Notes: generated from the letters alone by a model not told the origin. A DNA stretch of 64,000 bases from Segatella copri (GCF_026015295.1 NZ_JAPDUW010000001.1:248001-312000), one strand, 5' to 3'; positions 18,023-26,801 are shown, numbered from the stretch's first letter. A program made the numbers and translations.

Positions 18023-21000
18023 TTACTTTACGATGACCTTGCTTGTCTTCTTGCTGCCATCTGCCAGGGTCTTCACAATGATGTTGATACCCTTCTGAAG
18101 ATTTGAGAGCTGGGTGCCGTCGGCTGCATAAATGGCGGTCTTGATGACTGCTGCATCTGTAGCTGAGGCGATGTTGCGGATACCGGTGCCCTGACCAACA
18201 ACTGTAGCTTCGCTCAAACCGCCCATCTCGTTGGCTGCACGTACGCTCCATGTTGCAGAGGTGTCATCAACGATATAGCTAGGAGTGATGGTGAAGTCTA
18301 CTACCTTGCCGTTCTTGCATACTGCCCAGAGAAGCGCGTAGTCGTTATTGTCCCAAGCGAGGGTTGTACCGTTCAGCTTAACGTTGCTAGGTGCTGATGC
18401 CTGCTCGGTAGCTGCAGTTGGATCCCAGTCATCATCCTGACCCATTACTGTTTCAATGGTGTAGGTTGCAGCTTCCTCTGCTGTGAGGATAGGGTCTCCT
18501 GCTGTTTCATTACGACGGTTTACATAATTGTCACCATCCTTTGAATCGTAGGCATCGTAAACTTTCTTTCTGTCCTTGAGGTCTACTACGCTACCTGTTG
18601 ATGTGTATGAGTTGTATTCAGCGAAACGCTTAGGGTAACCGCCACTCATCTCGTTCCATCCTGCTGCTGATGGGATAGCTTCCATCTTGGTGTCGATGTA
18701 GAGCGCGATAGGTGTTCCCTTGCCCCATGGACGACCTAAGGTGTAGTTACCATTCAGGTCTTTTGCCTCAGTAGCATCCTTGATGGTACAGTCTTTGAAG
18801 ATGTAGCCATACTTCTTAGGCTGAGAAGGAACTGCGAGATAGCCTCCCTTTTCACAGATCCAGAGTTCTACATTATTATAAAATACATCACCCTTACCGC
18901 AGAGGTAGTCGGTACGACCACGAAGGATTCCGTCTTCGAAGTAGAATTTACCGTTCTGGTTGTTTGATACGTAGGTGTCCTGGTATGCCCAGAGGTTTAC
19001 GTTTTTACAGATGGTCTTGTTGCTCTGGTCGTTGAGTACGATGTCGCGACCCTTGTCGTCGCCCATGCTGCTGTACATCTTCAGATCCTGGAAGTAGGTA
19101 CCCGTAGCTTCCTTCTGCAGGCAGAGTACGTCGCCCTTGCCGATACCTTCCAATACGTTGGCTGATTGACCTGAGTTTGGAATGGTGTTGGTCAGTGAGG
19201 TGTTGTCCATGCCTTCACCAATGATTGATACGTTTGGCGTATTCATATAGGTGGTTGGGTTAGCATAACTCTTGCCGTCGCTACCTGTTACCTTACTCTT
19301 CTCGTCAGCAGGAATCTTGTAGTCGCCCTGCTTGATGAAGATGCGGAAACGCTTGCTGGTATCTGTGCGCTTGGCTGCTGCTGCAAGTGCTGCCTTGAAG
19401 TCGCCGTCGGTTGGGACGATGAAGTCGTAGAGTGCTTTGGTTACTGCTGGCTTGGTCTTGGTAGTGAAGTTCAGAACAATTGCCTGGTCTGTGGCATTGT
19501 CTGTCAAATCGGCTACCGAACCTGCAGCGAGTGTGAAGGTATAAGCTGTAGCGTAGTTCAAGCCTTTGTATGCGAAGGTGATGGTCTTGCCGGATACGGC
19601 TCCTTCAATCTTTTGTGTGCCGAGTGTAGCGGCTGCGTTGCCGGTGAGTTTTACCTTCTCATCGAAAGTCAGTACAATCTTGCCGTTGGCAGATGCGTTG
19701 GTTGCGCCTTCTGCTGGTACGGTGTTTACGAGTACAGGTGCCTTGCCGTCGTTAACGAGCTGGGCAGTACCTGTGATGTAGATATTTGTGATAGAGATTC
19801 CGTCGTTGTCGCCTGTTGCTCCCTTGATGGAAGAAGTCTTGTCGGCAATCCAGCGGATGTATACTTCTGCCTTGTTGTTGGCATCGGATGGGAGAGTAAA
19901 CTCTCTGTCTGTCCAGGCTTTGGCTCCTGGCATATTGATGGCACCTACTTTGGTCCAGTCGGTTCCGTTGAGAGAGTATTCTACATTATATGTTTCGTAT
20001 GCGTTATAATTGTAGAGCATGCTGCTCTTTACCTTGATGTCGGTAAAGGCTGTTGCGTTGACCTTGGTCTGCCAATAGGTTTCGCCCAGTGCCTTGGTTT
20101 TCTTGGAGGTCCAGTTTACAGCTGCATTCTTTCCTTCGTAGCCGCCAGCACTGTTGCTCTTGTCGAGCCATGTGTATGTATTTCCGTCTGCATCGCGCAG
20201 GATGAGCTGGTCTACATCGTTGTCTTCTGCAGCGAAGTCTGCTGTACGACCTTCTCTTGCTGACTTATAGAAGTCCCAGCCTGCGATGAAGTCTTTTGCA
20301 GAATATGCAGCAGTGTATGACTGGTCGGCGTTCATGTTTATTTTGCGTTCTGCTCCTGTTTCACCATCATTCCAGTTGGTAAAGGTGAGGATGTCGTTGC
20401 TGCTGGCTGTGAGGGTTACTTCTGTTCCCTCTTCATACATATTCTTTCCGTTAACAATGGTTGGGGCAGGAGTTGCGCTTACCATATAGTCTTTTGCACC
20501 ACCTTCTACCTTGTAATCCAAAGCGTAGGTGTTTATCTTCTCAAAGTTTGCCTTCAATGCTGTGTTGGCAGAGATAGAGAAGGTATATGCTTCATCTGTA
20601 GATACTACCTTATTATTGGCATCTGTCCAATTGACAAATTTGTAGCCGAAATTCTTTGTTGCTGTTACGGTGATTGATGTCTCTGCATCAAATACGGTTC
20701 CTGCAGGAGATACTTTGACTGTTCCTGCTCCTACGGTTGAAACGGCAGCCGACAGGGTGTACTGTTCAACCTGCTGAACGGTTCCGTTCAAGAGACCATT
20801 GATGTGTACATCGGCAAAGCCTTGCTGCTTAGTAGAGCTAACGCCGACGGTGCAACTTAGCGTGAAGCCTTCAGCTGATGTCAGTTGGGCTTGCTGCTCG
20901 GCAGTGAGTTGGATGACGATATGGTTGGTCAGGTTTTCGTTTTTCGAATATCTGTCATCCGCTGTAGTTTTGTTTTCTCTTAATGCCGTGAAATTACCCA

Positions 21001-21424
21001 AGTCTACAGAAGTTCCGTTGCTAAGTTTGGCGGTTACGGTTACTCCATTTTCTGAATCTGTACCGAATCGGTTTACATAGGTACTGATAGATGTTGGGGT
21101 GAATGTAAGACCCTTGCTTGGTTTAACGGTCCATTCTACGGCTTTTGTTGTGCCAACAGGACCGAAACTAGCCATGACCATCGGGCTGCCGTTTTTATCC
21201 AGTGTTTTCGTTGATGTCTTGGCAACATACTTCAAGTCACCGGTGTTTACGGAAACCAGACTGAAACCATTTTCTGGTGATTTAGTGTACTGCGTAGCGT
21301 AGTTGTCGTCATTAAACGGCCATGAAACGCTAGCTTCTTCGTTCTGGTAGGTTTGCGCATTTGCTACTACCATAACAAACAGGGCTATGAGTGAGAGCCC
21401 AAATCTTAGTAGATTTCTTTTCAT
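18023..21424 (-). CDS. Large multidomain CE8 pectin methylesterase
   Basis: 1133 residues with signal peptide (…MVVANAQ). Order: ~25-215 beta-rich domain; ~218-305 InlB-type bacterial repeat (AAVSTVGAGTVKVSPAG); ~305-390 a second, related repeat; ~390-555 carbohydrate-binding-like sandwich; ~560-650 Big_5-like domain (DGKAPVLVNTVPAEGATNAS); ~655-1000 CE8 beta-helix; then a FnIII-like segment and a tail ending in KVIVK. CE8 marks: AYQDTYVS, GRTDYLCGKGDVF (catalytic Asp) and LGRPWG. Removes methyl esters from homogalacturonan, making it accessible to the GH28 enzymes. Single-gene unit with its own operator and terminator. The accessory part is unusually large. Confidence 0.88.
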   Translation of the reverse strand: MKRNLLRFGLSLIALFVMVVANAQTYQNEEASVSWPFNDDNYATQYTKSPENGFSLVSVNTGDLKYVAKTSTKTLDKNGSPMVMASFGPVGTTKAVEWTVKPSKGLTFTPTSISTYVNRFGTDSENGVTVTAKLSNGTSVDLGNFTALRENKTTADDRYSKNENLTNHIVIQLTAEQQAQLTSAEGFTLSCTVGVSSTKQQGFADVHINGLLNGTVQQVEQYTLSAAVSTVGAGTVKVSPAGTVFDAETSITVTATKNFGYKFVNWTDANNKVVSTDEAYTFSISANTALKANFEKINTYALDYKVEGGAKDYMVSATPAPTIVNGKNMYEEGTEVTLTASSNDILTFTNWNDGETGAERKINMNADQSYTAAYSAKDFIAGWDFYKSAREGRTADFAAEDNDVDQLILRDADGNTYTWLDKSNSAGGYEGKNAAVNWTSKKTKALGETYWQTKVNATAFTDIKVKSSMLYNYNAYETYNVEYSLNGTDWTKVGAINMPGAKAWTDREFTLPSDANNKAEVYIRWIADKTSSIKGATGDNDGISITNIYITGTAQLVNDGKAPVLVNTVPAEGATNASANGKIVLTFDEKVKLTGNAAATLGTQKIEGAVSGKTITFAYKGLNYATAYTFTLAAGSVADLTDNATDQAIVLNFTTKTKPAVTKALYDFIVPTDGDFKAALAAAAKRTDTSKRFRIFIKQGDYKIPADEKSKVTGSDGKSYANPTTYMNTPNVSIIGEGMDNTSLTNTIPNSGQSANVLEGIGKGDVLCLQKEATGTYFQDLKMYSSMGDDKGRDIVLNDQSNKTICKNVNLWAYQDTYVSNNQNGKFYFEDGILRGRTDYLCGKGDVFYNNVELWICEKGGYLAVPSQPKKYGYIFKDCTIKDATEAKDLNGNYTLGRPWGKGTPIALYIDTKMEAIPSAAGWNEMSGGYPKRFAEYNSYTSTGSVVDLKDRKKVYDAYDSKDGDNYVNRRNETAGDPILTAEEAATYTIETVMGQDDDWDPTAATEQASAPSNVKLNGTTLAWDNNDYALLWAVCKNGKVVDFTITPSYIVDDTSATWSVRAANEMGGLSEATVVGQGTGIRNIASATDAAVIKTAIYAADGTQLSNLQKGINIIVKTLADGSKKTSKVIVK

Positions 21425-21494
21425 TTGTTTGCCTTTTAGGTTGTTATACTTATTATAATTTTTATTTTCAGTTTATATTTTAAGTTTATTGTTG

Positions 21495-21568
21495 CAAAAT
21501 TACACTTATTATTTCTATTTAAGAACTTTTTGTTTCAATTTTGTTGTAAAAGCTACGCAATCGTTTTC
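21495..21568 (-). promoter_or_regulatory. CE8 promoter and shared divergent PUL operator (site D)
   Basis: Minus-strand -7 box TAATTTTG (21502-21495). At 21553-21568 the plus strand reads CTACGCAATCGTTTTC, complement GAAAACGATTGCGTAG. With flanks it matches site A at 21 of 22 positions, although site A is reversed relative to its gene. It lies 51 bp above this -7 box and 55 bp above the -7 box of the divergent gene, so one bound protein could serve both. Confidence 0.6.
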
Positions 21569-21622
21569 GTAGTTTTAGCTCATTTTGGTTCGTATTTTTC
21601 TGAGATTCTCAAAATGATTTAT

Positions 21623-21630
21623 TATTTTTG
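21623..21630 (+). promoter_or_regulatory. Promoter -7 box of the small exported protein gene
   Basis: TATTTTTG fits TAnnTTTG; no clear TTTG at the proper upstream spacing, consistent with a promoter needing an activator. The leader would be ~80 nt. Confidence 0.5.
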
Positions 21631-21718
21631 CCACCGAAATAAACTAGCAAATGAATCAAACTAAAATAAAGTTATTCAGTAACTAATTAATAATATATAA
21701 ACTTAAAATAAAACGATT

Positions 21719-22420
21719 ATGAAGAAATTCTTTACTCTTATTGCAGCTGTAGCTTTGGCTGCTAGTGTTAATGCTCAGGGAACTTATGCTGTGCAGGTAG
21801 GTGACAAGGTAAATGCTGGTGATAAGATTACGTCAGTAAAAAATGTCACTTTGACTTATATGGAGAATGCTGGTACAGCTTTTGCAGCTGTTAAGAAGCA
21901 ATCTAACTGGGCTGATGGTGATTTTACTGCTTACGTTTGTGGTGTGAATAATGGTAAGTTGGTGAAAGGATCTGAGCCAACTGGATGTGTTTATAAGTTC
22001 AAGACTGCAAATGCAGGAACTTTAACTGTAGCTATACAGATGGGAGCAAATAAAGGTTTCCATATTTTGGATGCTGGTTTTGCTGAGGTGACTCCTGCTT
22101 CTTATAATTTACCAAGCGCAAAGGATGGTGAATCTCAGAAATTCACACTGAACGAGAAAAATGAAAATATTATTGCCGAAAAGTCTAATGGTATAGTAAC
22201 CTTCAACGTTGCTGCTGGTGGTACATACTATGTGCTTGCTGCAGGTACTAAAATGGGCTTCTATGGCTTTAAGTATAATGTTGGTACATCTACCGGTATC
22301 TCTTCTGTAAACGCTGCCGCAGCCAAGAAGAATGGTAAGACCTACAACATGGCTGGTCAGGAGGTTTCTTCTTCTGCCAAGGGTATTGTTATCAAGAACG
22401 GTAAGAAGTATGTAAAGTAA
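21719..22420 (+). CDS. Small exported protein of unknown function with Prevotella-type C-terminal tail
   Basis: 233 residues; signal peptide MKKFFTLIAAVALAASVNAQ. The ~150-residue core is beta-rich with no recognisable catalytic motif (VTLTYMENAGTAFAAVKK, GGTYYVLAAGTKMGFYGFKY resembles the jelly-roll of accessory domains on secreted Prevotella enzymes). The tail reads GISSV...TYNMAGQEV...KGIVIKNGKKYVK, the same kind as on the GH28 protein. It shares operator D with the CE8 gene, so it is likely induced with the pectin locus. It may be a free-standing carbohydrate-binding module; that is a guess. Confidence 0.8.
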   Translation: MKKFFTLIAAVALAASVNAQGTYAVQVGDKVNAGDKITSVKNVTLTYMENAGTAFAAVKKQSNWADGDFTAYVCGVNNGKLVKGSEPTGCVYKFKTANAGTLTVAIQMGANKGFHILDAGFAEVTPASYNLPSAKDGESQKFTLNEKNENIIAEKSNGIVTFNVAAGGTYYVLAAGTKMGFYGFKYNVGTSTGISSVNAAAAKKNGKTYNMAGQEVSSSAKGIVIKNGKKYVK

Positions 22421-22444
22421 CAGATTATATATACATATAAAACA

Positions 22445-22490
22445 AAAGGAGGGTGTGTCATGGACTTATGACACACCCTCCTTTGTTGTG
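22445..22490 (+). terminator. Strong terminator after the small exported protein gene
   Basis: 17-bp perfect stem: the left arm begins AAAGGAGGGTG and the right arm ends ACCCTCCTTT, with a 6-nt loop GGACTT and a short T/G-rich tail (TTTGTTGTG). Starts 25 bp after the stop codon. Confidence 0.8.
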
Positions 22491-22539
22491 AATATTTTCT
22501 TTTCCATCGGTGAGAATTCAATTAATAGTTTTAAATTCA

Positions 22540-22625
22540 GTTTACAGTTTATAGTTAATAGTTTATAGGGCAATCTTGCTATACGGCGAAGCCGCTGTAA
22601 ACTATAAACTGTAAACTGTAAACTA
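22540..22625. repeat. Interspersed hairpin module of the GTTTATAG family, copy 1
   Basis: Left arm of near-tandem GTTTACAG / GTTTATAG / GTTAATAG units, a GC-rich core CGGCGAAGCCGC, then a right arm of the inverted units (TAAACTATAAACTGTAAAC). The RNA or single strand would fold into one long hairpin between two convergent genes. Related copies lie at 31045-31121 and 32322-32438. Confidence 0.65.
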
Positions 22626-22629
22626 AGTT

Positions 22630-25254
22630 TTACTTATTCAGTCCCTGCATTTCCATTTCCAGACTAGCCCAGATGAAAGGACCTACGCCCTTGGCATCAT
22701 TGTCGCGGATAGGCTCGCTCATGTAATAGTCGAAGCTTCCATCGCGCTTGAAGTTTGGCTTCTTGACGTATGGACCAGGGCCAGGACCGAGTCCGCTGAC
22801 AGCACAGCAGCGTGTAAGGCTGATGGTCTTGTCAGGATTTACCTGGATGAAGTTGTTTAGGATTCCCTCATAAGCCTTGATACCTGCTTTCTGATATTCC
22901 TTGCCGAGGTATCCCTTGCGGTAACCTTTGAGGAGAACATAGGCAAACATGCTTGAAGCGGTGCTCTCGAGGTAGTTGCGAGGATCCTTTACGTCCATCA
23001 CATCGTACCATACACCTGTCTTCTTATCCTGATATTTCACCACGCTCTTCATTGCCTTATTTAATAAGGTGATGATTTCGCTGCGGCGAGCATAATCTTC
23101 AGGCATGGCATCGAGGCATTCGGTCATCGCCATGACGTACCATCCGAGGGCTCTTGCCCAGGTATGCTGGCTCTTTCCGTCTTCCTTGTTTGCCCAGAAC
23201 TGGCTGTGGGTTTCGTCCCATGCATGCTTCCAGAGCTGGGTTTTCTCATCGTAGGTACGCAGGTCGGTCTTCACAATCTGGTCTACCGCATCGTCGAGAA
23301 TCTTCTTCGCCTTCTTAGGCTTGAGGTTCTGAACGGCGTAGTTGCAGTAGAAAGGCAGACCCATGAAGATACCATCGAGCCATACCTGGTTGGCGTAGAT
23401 AGCCTTGTGCCAGTAAACGCCTTCCTTGGTGCGAGGCTGGTTCTGCAGCTGCTTGAAGAGCGTCTTCAGTGCCAGTTCGCTGCTCTTGCTAGGGAAGAGG
23501 TTGTGCATGCGGAGGATGAACTTCGCGGTGCGCACGTTGTCGAGGTTGAAATCCTCATATTTGTAGCCTGTGATGTTTCCTTTTTCGTCAATCATCTTGG
23601 CTGGATATTCTTTCAGGTAGTTGATGATAGCCTCGTTGTTGGCTTCGGCATCAGCTCCCTTGAAGGTGCTCTTCCCGTCTTTGTAGTGGAGGTAGGTGTC
23701 GAGCATGCCTTCCATCTCAATGCCCATCACGTAGCTCCAGCGAGGTTTCTTCGGGCTGAAGTCGAGGTTGTATGGGTGGGGAGTGCGCTGCATCTCGCTG
23801 TGGGTGAGCCACTCTGAATAGGTCTGGTAAGGACGGTCTTCCTTGTTGAGAACCAGGGAACCGTTGATGATGAGATTGTCGAACTTCACATCGCGGGTCT
23901 TGCCGGTCATCTTGACAGGCTGCTTGATGACACCATCGAACTTACAGTTCTTTACATGGATATCGTATACGTTTTCTATTTTGTTTCCACCGATGATGAG
24001 CACACCGTAGTTGCTCTTCTGGCAGGTAACATCTTCCATGCTCACGTTGCGCACAGTAGGTTCAAATCCGCGGTAGCAAGCCTCTTTTGGCTCATAGTCG
24101 AGGTTGATTTTGAGCACGGCTTCCTTGCACTGGCCTACGGTAACCTTACGCATGTGGATGTTCTGGATGAGTCCGCCGCGGCAGTTGTTGGTTTTGATGC
24201 GGAGGATGCGCTCCAGATGAGGAGAGTCCATCTCGCAGTTTTCGGCGTATACATTCTCGCATCCGCCTGAAATCTCGGAACCGATGACTACGCCACCATG
24301 TCCGTCTTCCATCCGGCAGTTGCGGATGATGATGTTTCTGGATGGTTGGTTCCAGAGACGACCGTCGTTGTTTCGTCCGCTCTTGATGGCGATGCAGTCG
24401 TCGCCGGTGTGGAAGATACAGTTCTGTATGAGTACATTCTCGCATGCTTCAGGGTCGCATCCGTCTCCGTTAGGTCCTTCGTTCCATACGGTTACGCCGT
24501 CTACTGTGATGTTCTTGCAGAGCAGAGGGTGCATCACCCAGAAAGGTGAATTGATCATCTTGACATCCTTGATGAGGATGCGCTCAGAGCGTACGAAGTT
24601 GACGAGCTGAGGGCGGAGACCCTGTCCCATGCCGAACTTGCGTTCGTCAAAAGGCACACCGTCTTCAGCCATCTTCAGCAGTCTGGCACGTGATCCCATC
24701 TTCTGGTGTTCCTTGGTTACGCCCTCCTTATATCCGAATCTGGCATTACCGTTCATTGGCCACCATGTATCGTTGTTACCACCTCCATCGATGGTACCTT
24801 TACCAGTGATGGCGATGTCGGTAACCTTGTAGGCATAGATGCATGGAGAATAGTTCCAGCATGCGATGCCCTCCCATGAGGTGCGTACCAGCGGATAGAG
24901 TTTCGGTTCGAAGGCAAACTGCAGTACGGCACCCTCTTCGAGATTCAGTTCTACGAAGCTCTTCATCTCAATGGCTCCTGTGCGCCAGGTACCCTTCGGG
25001 ATGACTACAGTACCGCCACCTTTTTTAGAGACGAGGGCGATGAGCTTGTTGATAGCCTTCTGGTTCTGTGCAGCCGAAGCGTTCTGCTTGGCTCCATAGG
25101 CAGAAATTGCATACTTCTTAGCTGCCTGCTTGATGCCTGGCAACTGTATGCTCTGTTCAATGCGCTGATATTCAGCATCGTTCCATCCGTTGGCCCAAGC
25201 GCAGGCTGGGATGAGGAGCAGAGCAACGAGTAAGGTCTTAAAGAATTTCTTCAT
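22630..25254 (-). CDS. GH28-GH105 fusion: polygalacturonase plus unsaturated (rhamno)galacturonyl hydrolase
   Basis: 874 residues, starting at the ATG at 25254 (MKKFFKTLLVALLLIPACAWA, a signal peptide); the longer in-frame extension overlaps the divergent sigma-factor gene and its promoter and is rejected. Residues ~40-500 are a GH28 beta-helix with all four signatures (GPNGDGCDPE, TGDDCIA, GHGGVVIGSE, RIKTNN). Residues ~520-870 are a GH105 alpha/alpha barrel (QHTWARALGWYVMAMTECLD, ESTASSMFAYVLLKGYRKGY). One polypeptide could cut a galacturonan backbone and remove the 4,5-unsaturated end sugar made by lyases. It has its own promoter, with no copy of the PUL operator. Confidence 0.88.
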   Translation of the reverse strand: MKKFFKTLLVALLLIPACAWANGWNDAEYQRIEQSIQLPGIKQAAKKYAISAYGAKQNASAAQNQKAINKLIALVSKKGGGTVVIPKGTWRTGAIEMKSFVELNLEEGAVLQFAFEPKLYPLVRTSWEGIACWNYSPCIYAYKVTDIAITGKGTIDGGGNNDTWWPMNGNARFGYKEGVTKEHQKMGSRARLLKMAEDGVPFDERKFGMGQGLRPQLVNFVRSERILIKDVKMINSPFWVMHPLLCKNITVDGVTVWNEGPNGDGCDPEACENVLIQNCIFHTGDDCIAIKSGRNNDGRLWNQPSRNIIIRNCRMEDGHGGVVIGSEISGGCENVYAENCEMDSPHLERILRIKTNNCRGGLIQNIHMRKVTVGQCKEAVLKINLDYEPKEACYRGFEPTVRNVSMEDVTCQKSNYGVLIIGGNKIENVYDIHVKNCKFDGVIKQPVKMTGKTRDVKFDNLIINGSLVLNKEDRPYQTYSEWLTHSEMQRTPHPYNLDFSPKKPRWSYVMGIEMEGMLDTYLHYKDGKSTFKGADAEANNEAIINYLKEYPAKMIDEKGNITGYKYEDFNLDNVRTAKFILRMHNLFPSKSSELALKTLFKQLQNQPRTKEGVYWHKAIYANQVWLDGIFMGLPFYCNYAVQNLKPKKAKKILDDAVDQIVKTDLRTYDEKTQLWKHAWDETHSQFWANKEDGKSQHTWARALGWYVMAMTECLDAMPEDYARRSEIITLLNKAMKSVVKYQDKKTGVWYDVMDVKDPRNYLESTASSMFAYVLLKGYRKGYLGKEYQKAGIKAYEGILNNFIQVNPDKTISLTRCCAVSGLGPGPGPYVKKPNFKRDGSFDYYMSEPIRDNDAKGVGPFIWASLEMEMQGLNK

Positions 25255-25350
25255 TGTCTTTGTTCTAGTTTTATGATTATTTGTATTATGAATTCGTTTG
25301 TATTGATCTGTTTTATTCGTTAGTCGGGTCTTACGTTTAACACATCGCTG

Positions 25351-25358
25351 CAAAGATA
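25351..25358 (-). promoter_or_regulatory. Promoter -7 box of the GH28-GH105 gene
   Basis: Minus-strand TATCTTTG, giving a leader of ~90 nt. No GWAAACGWTTRC-like site is seen above it, unlike the other pectin units. Confidence 0.55.
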
Positions 25359-25418
25359 CGAATTTTATTTGTAAAACAGGTGCTGGTAATGTTAAAATTA
25401 AATGTTTTTGGAAAAATG

Positions 25419-25450
25419 TTTGGTGTTTTGAAAATAAAATGTTACCTTTG
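25419..25450 (+). promoter_or_regulatory. Promoter of the ECF sigma-factor gene
   Basis: TTTG at 25419-25422, 20 bp, then TACCTTTG at 25443-25450: the full housekeeping Bacteroidota consensus. The leader is ~80 nt. Confidence 0.7.
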
Positions 25451-25537
25451 CAATGATAATTAACATTATTAACGCAATAAATACTGGGTAGCCTATTGGA
25501 TAGACATTTACTTAATGAATAAAATAAGATTAAGAAA

Positions 25538-26134
25538 ATGAGTAAACTCAATGAAATGACAGACGAAGAGTTGGCCCTGGCTTATGTCGGGGGCGACAAC
25601 AGAGCCTTTGACCTGTTGCTTTCCCGCAACGAGGTGAAATTGTTCTCTTATATCCTTTTCGTGGTTCACGATGAGGATCTGGCGAATGATATCTTCCAGG
25701 AGACATTCGTGAAGGCAATCAGTCGTTTACATGCTGGCCAGTATTCCAGTTCGGGCAAATTTATTTCGTGGTTAATGCGCATAGCGCATAATGTCATCAT
25801 AGACGGTTATCGCAGTCAGTGTGTGTTCCGCATGGTAGAACAGGGGAACGATAATGATCTTTCCTGTCTGCGAGGCGAAGATTTTCAGGCAGACTGTGCT
25901 GAGCAGGAGATGGTACGCAAACAGGTGCTCCGTGATGTGAAGAAACTGGTAGACTTTCTGCCGGCTCCACAACGCGAAGTGGTTTATATGCGTTTTTATC
26001 AGCAGATGTCTTTCAAGGATATAGCCGAGTGTACCAATGTGAGTATCAATACGAGTCTGGGAAGAATGCGTTATGCGCTCCTTAACCTCCGCAAGATGGC
26101 TAAGGAGCACAATATCTATCTGAATCTTGATTAG
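25538..26134 (+). CDS. ECF-type RNA polymerase sigma factor (orphan)
   Basis: 198 residues. Region 2 is seen in LLLSRNEVKLFSYILFVVHD and DLANDIFQETFVKAISRL (core binding) followed by FISWLMRIAHNVIIDGYR (-10 recognition); region 4 in LPAPQREVVYMRFYQQMSFKDIAECTNVSINTSLGRMRYAL (helix-turn-helix). No anti-sigma gene is adjacent on either side, and neither SusC in the window has the STN domain used for trans-envelope signalling, so a role in controlling the pectin locus is not supported. Its stop overlaps the stop of the convergent rpe gene by 4 bp, with no terminator between. Confidence 0.9.
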   Translation: MSKLNEMTDEELALAYVGGDNRAFDLLLSRNEVKLFSYILFVVHDEDLANDIFQETFVKAISRLHAGQYSSSGKFISWLMRIAHNVIIDGYRSQCVFRMVEQGNDNDLSCLRGEDFQADCAEQEMVRKQVLRDVKKLVDFLPAPQREVVYMRFYQQMSFKDIAECTNVSINTSLGRMRYALLNLRKMAKEHNIYLNLD

Positions 26135-26784
26135 TGGAGTTCTTTCAAGGCATGGATGGTAGCATAAGGGTCTGTGCTCTTGAATACATAACTTCCGCTT
26201 ACCAGCACGTCTACTCCGGCTTTTACCAGTCTTGGAGCAGTTTCTGCCTGCACGCCGCCATCTACCTCGATGAGTGCCTGGCTTCCGCTCTCTTTGATGA
26301 GCTGGCGCAGACGGCCTATCTTCTTGATGGTGTTCTCGATGAATTTCTGTCCGCCGAAGCCTGGGTTAACGCTCATCAAAAGTACCATGTCTACATCGCA
26401 GATGATGTCTTCCAGCACACATACCGGGGTAGAAGGGTTGAGGGTAACTCCTGCCTTCATGCCTGCTGCATGAATCTGCTGGATGGTGCGGTGCAGATGG
26501 GTGCAGGCCTCGTAGTGCACGTTCATCATCATGGCACCGAGCTTGGCAGTCTGCTCAATGTAATTTTCCGGGTGCTGTATCATAAAGTGGACGTCGAGGG
26601 GCTTGGTGCACACCTTGCTTACGGCTTCTATCACAGGGAAGCCGAACGAGATGTTGGGCACGAAGACACCATCCATCACATCGAGGTGGAGCCAGTCGGC
26701 CTCACTCTTGTTAATCATCTCTATATCACTCTTCAGGTCAATGAAGTTGGCTGAGAGCAATGAAGGGGATACCATTGTTTTCAT
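26131..26784 (-). CDS. rpe: Ribulose-phosphate 3-epimerase
   Basis: 217 residues, normal length for the family. TIM barrel with VSPSLLSANF at the N terminus, LHLDVMDGVFVPNISFG (metal-binding His and catalytic Asp), VHFMIQHPE (second His), LLMSVNPGFGGQ and IEVDGGV (second catalytic Asp). Interconverts ribulose-5-phosphate and xylulose-5-phosphate in the pentose phosphate pathway. Convergent with the sigma-factor gene, overlapping by 4 bp. Confidence 0.96.
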   Translation of the reverse strand: MKTMVSPSLLSANFIDLKSDIEMINKSEADWLHLDVMDGVFVPNISFGFPVIEAVSKVCTKPLDVHFMIQHPENYIEQTAKLGAMMMNVHYEACTHLHRTIQQIHAAGMKAGVTLNPSTPVCVLEDIICDVDMVLLMSVNPGFGGQKFIENTIKKIGRLRQLIKESGSQALIEVDGGVQAETAPRLVKAGVDVLVSGSYVFKSTDPYATIHALKELH

Positions 26785-26801
26785 CTTTCTTCTTCTTTTA
26801 G

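Noticed and set aside
4591..21630. ECF sigma factor at 25538 as regulator of the pectin units
   Set aside because: The pectin promoters have ordinary -7 boxes and an upstream palindrome; neither SusC has an STN domain and no anti-sigma gene is present.
25255..25551. 99-codon N-terminal extension of the GH28-GH105 frame
   Set aside because: It overlaps the start and promoter of the divergent sigma-factor gene, reads as non-signal sequence, and the internal MKKFFKTLLVALL start gives a proper signal peptide.
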